DNA of 5,885 nucleotides. Source: Anaerolineaceae bacterium (lineage in GTDB: Bacteria > Chloroflexota > Anaerolineae > Anaerolineales > Anaerolineaceae). The first letter of the stretch is position 1. The number at the start of each line of letters is the position of its first letter. The position numbers and the translations under genes were made by a program. The stretch spans positions 1 through 5,885 of the forward strand of contig PMIV01000226.1 of assembly GCA_003158355.1 (NCBI GenBank), read 5' to 3'. This document shows, piece by piece, positions 1 to 5,885 of the stretch. The notes beneath the pieces were generated by a model. The model did not search any database. It was not told the origin of the DNA and saw nothing but the letters and a program-made list of their open reading frames with translations.

Positions 1-2
1 CT

Positions 3-3000
3 GACGCATCTCAATGTAATGGTTCTGTGGCAACGACTGCATCATCCCTCTCCCTCACAGGTGGGTCACTTGCCGCGAACGCGTCATGCAATGTAGTAGC
101 ATCAGTCCAAACTGGTACCGCAGGTTCATTTGAAAACTGCATTGACGATGGGGCAATGACGATTGACCAAAAAGATTCCAGTGGGAATGCCATTACCAAT
201 CATGGCAAGGCTTGCGATACCTTAACCACCACGGATGCGGTTCTGCCCCCCACCGTGACAAAATCATTTTCACCCTCCAGTATTCCCTTGGGCAGCTCAT
301 CCGACCTATCCATCTCGATCAGTAATCCGAACGCAGTTGCTCTATCGAATGTTGCCTTTAGCGATACTTTGCCGAGCGGTTTGACACTGACCAGTATTCC
401 AAACTCCACTCAATGCGGCGGATCGGTAAGCTGGGATAGCACGAGCGGCATACTTGCACTTAGCGGTGGAGCGCTTGCCGCCAAGGGTTCCTGTACGGTG
501 GTCGCCAGTGTGACCGGGGCCTCTTCGATAGTGTATCCAAATTCTGTGACCGTGACTGCATCATCTGGCACCAGCAATATCTCGACTGCTTCGTTGACTG
601 TGGTGGCTCCTCCGCAGATTACAAAAGTCTTCAATTCTGGTTCGATTCTCGCGAATGGAACTTCTACCTTAACTTTCGATATTCTGAACCCATTGTCAAA
701 TTCGGCTGCTCTGACGGGGGTAGGTTTTGTGGATAGTTTGCCTGATGGAGTTAAAGTAGCTGCCACGCCAGCTTCCTCAATTTCAACTGACTGCGGCAGC
801 GCCTCATTTATCCCTGCGGCCAACGCGACGACACTCACCTTGAGCGGAGCTGCGATTGATGTAGGTAAAACCTGCGAAGTAAAAGTGGATGTGACTGCGA
901 CCAATGGGGGAACGTATGTGAATACTACCCAGGTGGTGACCTCTACGAACGGTGGAAATGGGAATAAAGCCACAGCCACATTGAATGTGTCAGGGCCTGG
1001 CTTAACCCTGAAGAAAACCACCAGCACTGCCAACTATAAAGCTTTGGGCGATACCATTACATATGCGTACACACTTACGAATACCGGGAATGTCATCCTT
1101 ACCAGCCCATTCCAGGTGATCGATGACCATATTGGTTCGCCCCTCAGCACTCCCTTTGATTGCGGTACTGCGACTCAATTAGCGGCAAATGAAAGCACTA
1201 CCTGCACTGCATCATATGCGGTTACAACCAATGACATCGCTGCCAAAGCGGTAAAGAATATGGCTTATGCAACCGCTTCGGATGGTACCAACACGGTTAC
1301 TTCCAATACCGATTCGGTCACAGTCAATGAAGCCGCGTTGACAATCGCTAAGACCACGTCATCAGTATCCTATTTCACAGCCGGCGCCCAACTGTCGTAC
1401 AGTTATATGCTCACCAATACTGGTAATGTCACACTGTATGGCTCATCTGCTGATGGTAAAAATTTATTTACTGTGTCAGATGACCACATTGGAACGCCAA
1501 CCAAAAAAACACCCTTTGACTGTGGTTCAGTAACGCAATTGGCACCGGGAGCTAATGTAAGCTGCACTGCTCAGTATTCAGTTGCCAGCGCAGATTTGGA
1601 TACTGCTGTCACAGGCATTACCAACAAGGCCTTTGCAACGGGCAAGGATGCTGGCGGCTTGACAGTTACTTCCAATAATGACAGCGTAACCATCCCCAAG
1701 GTAACCACTCCGTTGATTGCAAAGTCTTTCGACCCGGCAATCATTGCGGTTGGTCAATCCTCCACTATGACGATCACGGTTTATAACACGACCTGGAGCT
1801 CTACAAACCTGGTACCATTAACCGGGGTCAATTTCAGCGATACTTTTCCAAGCGGTATGACAGTAGTGAATACACCTGATGTTAATCAGTGCGGCGGTAC
1901 GGTAGGTTGGAATGGAACTACCGGGACTCTCTCCTTGTCTGGCGGGTCAGTCATTGGATCATCCTGTACGATTACTGCACTGGTAACCGCAAATGCTGCC
2001 AAGGTATACACCAATACTACGGATACCCTTAAAACCAGCAATAGTACTGATGGCGGCACAGCTACAGCGAATCTCACAGTCCTGCAAGGCGGAGCCATTA
2101 CCAAGTCGTTTACTCCCAGCACGGTATTACAGGGGCAGCCAAGCACCCTTACTTTAATCATCACCAATCCCGCCAGCAACACTAAGGCACTAGAGGGTGT
2201 GGCGTTTACTGATACGCTACCTGCCGGGATGACCGTATATTCTACGCCGAATGTGAAAATGGCAAATTGCGACTCTTCTGCAGTATTTACTCCGGTATCA
2301 GGGGATGGAACTCTCAGCTTCGGTGTAGATGAATTACCCATTGGAAGTACTTGCACACTCACTGTTGATGTGATCGCTCCAGCAGCAGGAAAGTATTTGA
2401 ACACGACCTCTGCGATCACTTCTACAAATGGTGGAACCGGAGCGACTTCAAATACTGCTACACTCAATGTCCTGAAATCCGCGGATTTGCAGATCACCAA
2501 GGCGGATAGTGTTGCGAATGTCAGCCGGGGTGATACTGTAACTTATTCGATCACTGCAACAAATGCAGGCCCGAGCGATGCTACAGGTGCAACCATTGTA
2601 GATAATATACCTTCCAATTTGAGCGGCGCGATCTGGTCTTGCACTGGCAGCGGCGGGGCAACATGCACTGCCTCCGGCAGCGGAGATATCAGCGATACAG
2701 TGAATTTACCGGTAAACGGGTCAGTAACATACACAGTCTCCGCAACCGTTTCTGCATCTGCAATCGGTAGTGTGGTTAATACAGCCGTGGTAACACCCCC
2801 GAGTGACCTGTCGGATACCAACCCGCTGAATAACATCGCCACTGATGTGGATGCATTCAACCTGTTATCCATGACTAAATCAGCGATCCCAACTGCCTAC
2901 AGTGTAATTGGTTCTTCGATCGCTTATACCTATACAGTAACCAATTCCGGTACATCTACTTTGAAGAGTCCTTTCAATGTCTATGATGATAAACTGACTC

Positions 3001-4694
3001 CGTCGTGCAGCACTATTCCGAACACTTTATTGCCAGGAGATAGCTTTACGTGCACGGGTACCCATGTATTGACCAGCGCTGACCTCGACGCAACTTCTAT
3101 TACCAATGAAGCTCACGCAACTGGAATAGACAGTGATGGCCACCTGATCACTTCAAACAAAGACACGGTCACAGTTACCTCCAATCAAAATCCCTTAATT
3201 GGTCTATCCAAAGAAGCGACAAAAGTTAAGCTAGTGAGTGTTGGAACGTATGATGTTACCTTTACGTATACTCTGAAAAACTACGGCAACGTTACTTTGC
3301 ACAACTTGCAGGCAACAGATAACCTGGTTACTGCATTCCCAACGTCTGGAATTTCCAGTTTTTCGGTGATTTCTGTTACCAGCCCTAATTTGGTTGTTAA
3401 TTCTGCCTTTGACGGTAATAGCCATCAAAATCTGCTGCTCAGCGGCAATACTCTGGCAGCGGGTGAAAGTCAAACCATGCAAGTAGTGGTACGAGTCATT
3501 CCATTATCGCATGGACAATTCTACAATTCGGCCACGGTAACCGGGGTAAGCCCGATCAACGCCAATGTAACAGATGTCTCCCAAAATGGGACGAATCCCG
3601 ATTCCAACAACGATGGTAACCCGACAAATGATAATGAACCCACACCGGTGGATTTTGGCTCAAAAATATTTAAACCGCCTTTAGGCGTCAAGAAGTTGGA
3701 TCAAAGCCAGATGCCTGTGATGAAGTGGAATATTACCTGGATCAACAACAAGAATATCGTGCCGATGTACAATGTTGTTTATGATCCTATTCCAATATCA
3801 ACCACTTATATTGCTGATTTTATTGACAGCGGAATTGCAGCTCCGAGCGGCGCGCCAACAGGTTCAACCTCCGCAGGTGTTACCTGTAAGGCGTCTGGAA
3901 AATCAATCACAAAACTTTGCTACTACGAAGGTCCTACTTCCGCAAACCCACGTGGCCAGGTAGTCTGGACGGGTGTTTTGGCTCCCGATTTCGGCATTAC
4001 CGATCCGCCTTTGGCAGCCAATGAGCTAAAAATCACTTTTTCAACGCAATTCCTTCAAAATACAAACCATGTAGGAAATACTGCTACTATTGATTCTGAT
4101 CTAAACGGGGACGGAGACACTAGTGATAGTGGAGAACAGGATGTCGCCAATGCCAATGCCGCCTGGGATGCCGAAAAAATTGCCCTGCCTGCATCAGGTT
4201 TCACACCAGGAGTGGTCACTCAATTGCCGACTCAGCCTAAGGCACTCGCGTTTTCAGCTCTTAATGACCTATGGATTGAGATCCCCAGTTTGAGTTTGCA
4301 GTCAACTATTATTGGCGTGCCAGCTTCAGGAAATGGTTGGAATATTTCCTGGCTGGGCCAGGACACAGGCTGGCTAAATGGAACTTCTTTCCCCACTCAC
4401 GCAGGAAATGCAGTATTAACCGGACACATTTTTGATGCCAATGGTTTGCCGGGTCCATTTGCCAAAATCAGCCAATTGAAATACGGTGATCAGATCATTA
4501 TTCATGCCTGGAACCAGCAATATGTCTATGAAGTGAGAGACACTAAGACCATCTTACCTGATGACACTAAAGATGTTCTCAAACATGAGGTGGCTTCCTG
4601 GATCACTTTGCTTACCTGTCGTGATTACGATGCAAAGAGTAATACTTATCTAAATCGATATATCGTGAGAGCAGTGTTGACGAAAGTAAAATGA
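3..4694 (+). CDS. Giant secreted DUF11-type repeat protein with C-terminal sortase domain (5' end outside window)
   Basis: The frame is open from the left edge and ends at TGA 4692-4694, giving 1563 visible residues (numbered here from the codon at 3). The GTG at 27 is not taken as the start, because the eight codons before it already read as repeat sequence (SQCNGSV, like TQCGGSV further on). Order: residues 1-81 end of a repeat; 82-825 six repeats in the order A-A-B-B-A-A; 826-952 a canonical DUF11 repeat; 953-1060 another B repeat; 1061-1218 and 1219-1389 two divergent domains with acidic Asp/Asn loops; 1395-1399 LPASG; about 1422-1563 a sortase domain with His1475, Cys1539 and Arg1552. 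Composition is rich in Thr, Ser, Asn, Val and Gly, as expected for extracellular beta-sandwich stalks. No membrane helix is visible; a signal peptide would lie upstream of the window. Likely role (inference): a long cell-surface or sheath protein that processes or attaches itself or partners through its own sortase. Its substrate is unknown. Confidence 0.93.
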   Translation, partial: DASQCNGSVATTASSLSLTGGSLAANASCNVVASVQTGTAGSFENCIDDGAMTIDQKDSSGNAITNHGKACDTLTTTDAVLPPTVTKSFSPSSIPLGSSSDLSISISNPNAVALSNVAFSDTLPSGLTLTSIPNSTQCGGSVSWDSTSGILALSGGALAAKGSCTVVASVTGASSIVYPNSVTVTASSGTSNISTASLTVVAPPQITKVFNSGSILANGTSTLTFDILNPLSNSAALTGVGFVDSLPDGVKVAATPASSISTDCGSASFIPAANATTLTLSGAAIDVGKTCEVKVDVTATNGGTYVNTTQVVTSTNGGNGNKATATLNVSGPGLTLKKTTSTANYKALGDTITYAYTLTNTGNVILTSPFQVIDDHIGSPLSTPFDCGTATQLAANESTTCTASYAVTTNDIAAKAVKNMAYATASDGTNTVTSNTDSVTVNEAALTIAKTTSSVSYFTAGAQLSYSYMLTNTGNVTLYGSSADGKNLFTVSDDHIGTPTKKTPFDCGSVTQLAPGANVSCTAQYSVASADLDTAVTGITNKAFATGKDAGGLTVTSNNDSVTIPKVTTPLIAKSFDPAIIAVGQSSTMTITVYNTTWSSTNLVPLTGVNFSDTFPSGMTVVNTPDVNQCGGTVGWNGTTGTLSLSGGSVIGSSCTITALVTANAAKVYTNTTDTLKTSNSTDGGTATANLTVLQGGAITKSFTPSTVLQGQPSTLTLIITNPASNTKALEGVAFTDTLPAGMTVYSTPNVKMANCDSSAVFTPVSGDGTLSFGVDELPIGSTCTLTVDVIAPAAGKYLNTTSAITSTNGGTGATSNTATLNVLKSADLQITKADSVANVSRGDTVTYSITATNAGPSDATGATIVDNIPSNLSGAIWSCTGSGGATCTASGSGDISDTVNLPVNGSVTYTVSATVSASAIGSVVNTAVVTPPSDLSDTNPLNNIATDVDAFNLLSMTKSAIPTAYSVIGSSIAYTYTVTNSGTSTLKSPFNVYDDKLTPSCSTIPNTLLPGDSFTCTGTHVLTSADLDATSITNEAHATGIDSDGHLITSNKDTVTVTSNQNPLIGLSKEATKVKLVSVGTYDVTFTYTLKNYGNVTLHNLQATDNLVTAFPTSGISSFSVISVTSPNLVVNSAFDGNSHQNLLLSGNTLAAGESQTMQVVVRVIPLSHGQFYNSATVTGVSPINANVTDVSQNGTNPDSNNDGNPTNDNEPTPVDFGSKIFKPPLGVKKLDQSQMPVMKWNITWINNKNIVPMYNVVYDPIPISTTYIADFIDSGIAAPSGAPTGSTSAGVTCKASGKSITKLCYYEGPTSANPRGQVVWTGVLAPDFGITDPPLAANELKITFSTQFLQNTNHVGNTATIDSDLNGDGDTSDSGEQDVANANAAWDAEKIALPASGFTPGVVTQLPTQPKALAFSALNDLWIEIPSLSLQSTIIGVPASGNGWNISWLGQDTGWLNGTSFPTHAGNAVLTGHIFDANGLPGPFAKISQLKYGDQIIIHAWNQQYVYEVRDTKTILPDDTKDVLKHEVASWITLLTCRDYDAKSNTYLNRYIVRAVLTKVK
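246..2477 (+). repeat. Six tandem extracellular repeats of two types, order A-A-B-B-A-A
   Basis: Boundaries read from the translation: A1 246-608, A2 609-1001, B1 1002-1337, B2 1338-1700, A3 1701-2087, A4 2088-2477. Type A starts with a motif like TKSFSPSSI, continues with FSDTLPSGLT and ends near TATLNV; it resembles the family recently named DUF7933 (from memory). Type B starts with LTIAKTTSSV, contains YTLTNTGNV, DDHIG and PFDCG, and ends with SNTDSVTV; it resembles DUF7507 (from memory). Both belong to the DUF11-like surface-repeat group. A fragment of a further A-type repeat lies at 3-245, with an insertion carrying an extra pair of cysteines (residues 46 and 71). The copies are clearly diverged at DNA level, so this is not a recent exact expansion. 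Confidence 0.85.
2478..2858 (+). repeat. Canonical DUF11 repeat within the surface protein
   Basis: Residues 826-952 start with ADLQITKADS and contain GDTVTYSITATNAGPSDATG, followed by an IVDNIPSNL stretch and the ending TNPLNNIATDVD. These are the hallmark elements of DUF11 (Pfam PF01345): the 'D..ItK.d', 'N.Gps.a....v.D.lP' and 'D.n..NN.a' signatures. It differs from the flanking A and B repeats in lacking the TKSF start and the PFDCG motif. Its two cysteines (residues 880 and 888) are only eight apart. DUF11 domains are found in long bacterial and archaeal surface proteins and are thought to act as structural spacers. Confidence 0.85.
2859..3182 (+). repeat. Third B-type repeat, isolated after the DUF11 copy
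   Basis: Residues 953-1060 repeat the B-type plan: SMTKSAIPTAYSVIG start, YTYTVTNSGTSTL, a YDDKL segment, LLPGDSFTC, LTSADLD, and the ending SNKDTVTVTS. Its cysteine pair (residues 1002 and 1017) has the same 14-15 residue spacing as B1 and B2. It is separated from the B1-B2 pair by two A repeats and one DUF11 copy. Confidence 0.8.
3183..3656 (+). other. Divergent surface-repeat domain ending in an acidic Asp/Asn-rich loop
   Basis: Residues 1061-1218 begin like a B repeat (LSKEATKVKLV, then FTYTLKNYGNVTLHNL) but have a longer middle and no cysteines. The end is an acidic stretch (3600-3638) with D-S-N-N-D-G-N-P-T-N-D-N-E spacing, a possible calcium-binding loop. Similar 'G.DPD..GDG.P.dn.EPTPV' endings are familiar from other large bacterial adhesin-like proteins, where they close a repeat array. 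Calcium binding is inference. Confidence 0.6.
3657..4169 (+). other. Last pre-sortase domain with an EF-hand-like calcium loop
   Basis: Residues 1219-1389 start with FKPPLGVKKLD and contain a tryptophan-rich stretch (MKWNITWINN), the segment YDPIPISTTY and a close cysteine pair (residues 1295 and 1306). Near the end, at 4092-4127, they show D-S-D-L-N-G-D-G-D-T-S-D, which fits the DxDxNGDGDxxD pattern of an EF-hand or dockerin-type calcium loop. The domain keeps the general DUF11 flavour (a conflict or potential 'D.iP..t.yi' element) but is clearly diverged. It separates the repeat stalk from the LPASG linker and the sortase. Function is not recognised beyond a probable structural or calcium-stabilised role. 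Confidence 0.6.
4185..4199 (+). other. LPASG sorting-signal-like motif in the linker before the sortase domain
   Basis: Residues 1395-1399 read Leu-Pro-Ala-Ser-Gly, followed by FTPG, directly after the last surface domain and about 27 residues before the sortase fold begins. It matches the LPxTG sortase recognition pattern except that Thr is Ser. Classical sorting signals continue into a hydrophobic helix and a basic tail; here they are absent and the sortase domain itself follows. Whether it is cleaved is not shown by the sequence. Confidence 0.55.
4266..4691 (+). other. C-terminal sortase (transpeptidase) domain
   Basis: Residues 1422-1563 show the sortase order. A first strand DLWIEIPSLSLQSTIIGVP leads to TGH with catalytic His1475 (4425-4427), then FAKISQLKYGDQIIIH and YVYEV. 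LLTC follows with catalytic Cys1539 (4617-4619), then RDYDAKSNTYLNRYIV with Arg1552 (4656-4658) in the position of the transition-state arginine. The C-terminal segment is close in layout to that of class A enzymes such as S. aureus SrtA (ITCDDYN...KRKIF). The domain is full length and ends only a few residues after the last strand. Sortases cut a sorting motif between its last two residues and transfer the product to an amine outside the cell membrane. The subclass cannot be fixed by eye. The unusual point is its place at the end of a giant surface protein rather than after an N-terminal membrane anchor. Confidence 0.9.
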
Positions 4695-4699
4695 CAAAT

Positions 4700-4737
4700 A
4701 ACGAGTAGTGGAGACTCCGATATCTCCACTACTCGTT
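4700..4737. terminator. 15-bp perfect inverted repeat between convergent genes, probable transcription terminator
   Basis: The left arm (4700-4714) pairs perfectly with the right arm (4723-4737) around an 8-base loop, five bases after the stop codon of the surface-protein gene and 53 bases beyond the stop of the minus-strand ATPase gene. On the plus strand no uridine run follows (TGAACC). On the minus strand the hairpin is followed by a T-rich stretch (ATTTGTCATTTTA), so it fits intrinsic termination better for the ATPase transcript. It may serve both directions, or act as a 3' end stabiliser for the surface-protein mRNA. Confidence 0.75.
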
Positions 4738-4790
4738 TGAACCAAAGTATTTTCTACAACTCGAGCAGCCAGCAAATATATAGATACCTA

Positions 4791-5885
4791 TCACTTGGTT
4801 GGGAACTGAGAAGACTTTTTCCCGTTCGTCCAGAGCGATTTAGCCAGCATTACCAATAAAGAATGTATTTGATATTGTTTGCTTTGCGGTAGATATTCGA
4901 GCAGCCCGCGGTCGACTAATGTTTTTATCATTGGTTTTGGATCATTGGTTTGCCAGATAGATCCGATAATGGTTTGATCGAATTTTGCCGGTGAGGGTGC
5001 AAAAACGCCCAAAAGCGAATAACAATCGCGTGTCTGAGCATCAAGATGATCCAGACTTTTAAACAATAATGCAGCAATGCATGGAGTGGTGATATTTGTA
5101 AGGCTTTCCGCACCAATTGGCACATTTTCACCCAATAATCGTTTACCGCTGCTGATTTCCTTGATGAGGTCATTTACACTGAACCCGGAACTGTATTCCG
5201 TCTGTAATAAGCGCCCGGCGATCTGTAAAGCCAGGGGCAGACCTTCGAGTTTGCGTACCAGCAGTTTTGTCTCCTCAGGGTGGTCTTGCACAACCTGGGG
5301 TGCTAATTTTTGCAGCAGCTTAAAGGCATCTTGATCTGCAAGTACACCCAGCAAGTAAATTTGTTCGGGCGAGGGGACAATTTTGGAAGCGATCACAGGC
5401 AAGCGGGTAGTGATCAGGGTGCCGCACCCATGACCACCCACAATGAACGGCAAGGCATCAGCAGCATTCCAGACATCATCAATTATGACCAGCATGTGCT
5501 TTTCTTGCATATCTGCAGAAAGCATTCCCGAAGCTTCGCTGATGCTCCTGGCTTTGTGAATCTCTTGAATTCCCAAAGAATCTCCCCAAAAATTTAGACT
5601 TCCCATAATGTTTGGGTTTGCATCGAGAGAGATCCATAGTGTGCCGTCGGGGTATTGATCGATCACCTCTGGTTCATAAGCCAGTGCCGCGGCTATGGTG
5701 GTTGCACCTACACCCGGCCAACCCCGGATCGCAGTGATCACCTGAATGTTACTGTTTTCCTCAGAACGGGAGATATTCAGCCGGTTTTTTAGTTCAGCAA
5801 GATCTTTACCGCGGCCAAGTAAAATTGCTGGCAGAGCAGGGACTAACCCCGGGTGATTTTGAATATTGGAAGTTTGATAGTGCCC
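4791..5885 (-). CDS. NB-ARC (STAND-class) ATPase with a lysine-less Walker A (5' end outside window)
   Basis: Minus-strand frame open to the right edge and ending at TGA 4793-4791, with 364 visible residues (residue 1 at 5885). The GTG at 5741 is not the start: the codons upstream read in frame as the usual NB-ARC lead-in, PALPAILLGRGKDLAELKNRL (first residue about 36). Then come Walker A-like GWPGVGATT (55-63), PDGTLWISLDANPNI (79-93), Walker B LVIIDDVW (132-139), the sensor strand GTLITTR (155-161), GLPL (215-218) and a winged-helix region (about 274-352) with IHSLL at the MHD position. The Walker A lysine is Ala61 (codon 5705-5703). The protein ends about a dozen residues after the winged helix, so the TPR, WD40 or other sensor repeats typical of STAND proteins are missing. 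Any N-terminal effector domain lies outside the window. STAND ATPases are signal-sensing switches used in regulation, cell death and phage defence. Which role applies here cannot be told. Confidence 0.88.
   Translation of the reverse strand, partial: GHYQTSNIQNHPGLVPALPAILLGRGKDLAELKNRLNISRSEENSNIQVITAIRGWPGVGATTIAAALAYEPEVIDQYPDGTLWISLDANPNIMGSLNFWGDSLGIQEIHKARSISEASGMLSADMQEKHMLVIIDDVWNAADALPFIVGGHGCGTLITTRLPVIASKIVPSPEQIYLLGVLADQDAFKLLQKLAPQVVQDHPEETKLLVRKLEGLPLALQIAGRLLQTEYSSGFSVNDLIKEISSGKRLLGENVPIGAESLTNITTPCIAALLFKSLDHLDAQTRDCYSLLGVFAPSPAKFDQTIIGSIWQTNDPKPMIKTLVDRGLLEYLPQSKQYQIHSLLVMLAKSLWTNGKKSSQFPTK
5697..5723 (-). other. Walker A position of the NB-ARC domain with Lys replaced by Ala
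   Basis: The nine codons read Gly-Trp-Pro-Gly-Val-Gly-Ala-Thr-Thr, where the family has GxxGVGKTT. The alanine codon is GCA (minus strand, 5705-5703); changing it to AAA would need two base changes, so a single sequencing error is unlikely to explain it. The surrounding glycine and threonine residues are intact. Confidence 0.9.

Noticed and set aside
27..29. GTG as start of the surface-protein gene
   Set aside because: The frame is open upstream to the window edge and the preceding codons already encode repeat sequence with a conserved-looking cysteine, so the true start lies outside the window.
410..1033. Long open frame on the minus strand opposite the repeat region (and a similar one at 1886-2500)
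   Set aside because: Both lie fully antisense to the strongly supported repeat protein. Their translations resemble each other only because they are shadows of homologous repeats (A2 and A4), and they match no recognisable protein type.
2543..3482. Minus-strand open frames at 2543-2872 and 3231-3482
   Set aside because: Antisense to the surface-protein gene, low-complexity or unrecognisable translations, and no separate start context. Treated as shadows.
3772..3963. Plus-strand frame of 63 codons inside the surface-protein gene
   Set aside because: Out-of-frame overlap with a coding region that has clear domain structure; the translation is Leu/Gln-rich and unrecognisable.
4761..4906. Ten-base exact repeat (4761-4770 and 4897-4906), which might suggest that the intergenic gap is a decayed duplicate of the winged-helix coding end
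   Set aside because: The match does not extend beyond ten bases and the flanking intergenic sequence does not translate into NB-ARC-like residues; chance is the simpler reading.
5077..5597. Plus-strand frames at 5077-5334 and 5310-5597 and a second minus-strand frame at 4928-5173
   Set aside because: All overlap the NB-ARC coding region, whose motifs fix the real frame; these are shadows.
5739..5741. GTG as start of the NB-ARC gene
   Set aside because: It falls immediately before the P-loop strand. The 48 codons upstream are open and encode the typical GR-containing lead-in of NB-ARC domains.

Overview
The window looks like bacterial DNA, most likely from Chloroflexota (Anaerolineae-like). 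This is inferred from two genes whose style is familiar in that group: a very large secreted repeat protein with a sortase domain at its C-terminus, and an NB-ARC ATPase with the wording 'GWPGVG.TTIAAALA' and 'LGRGKDLAELKNRL'. No rRNA or other marker gene is present, so the assignment is tentative. Base composition is moderate, by eye slightly under half GC.

Region 1 (3-4694, + strand, about 80% of the window) is one open reading frame that enters from the left edge. It encodes at least 1563 residues of tandem extracellular beta-sandwich repeats: two alternating repeat types plus one canonical DUF11 copy. Two more divergent domains with acidic calcium-loop-like motifs follow, then a short linker with the sorting-signal-like motif LPASG. 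The protein ends in a complete sortase domain with visible His, Cys and Arg catalytic residues. It therefore carries the surface repeat body, a candidate sorting signal and the transpeptidase in one chain.

Region 2 (4695-4790) is a 96-base convergent intergenic gap with a perfect 15-bp hairpin that probably terminates one or both genes.

Region 3 (4791-5885, - strand) is the 3' part of a STAND-class NB-ARC ATPase gene whose 5' end lies beyond the right edge. It has Walker B, sensor, GLPL and winged-helix elements. The invariant Walker A lysine is replaced by alanine, and the protein stops right after the winged helix with no sensor repeats.

The two genes converge and need not be functionally linked. 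The most interesting features are the self-contained surface protein with sortase and internal LPASG, and the lysine-less P-loop of the ATPase. No RNA genes, CRISPR arrays, insertion sequences or attachment sites were seen.
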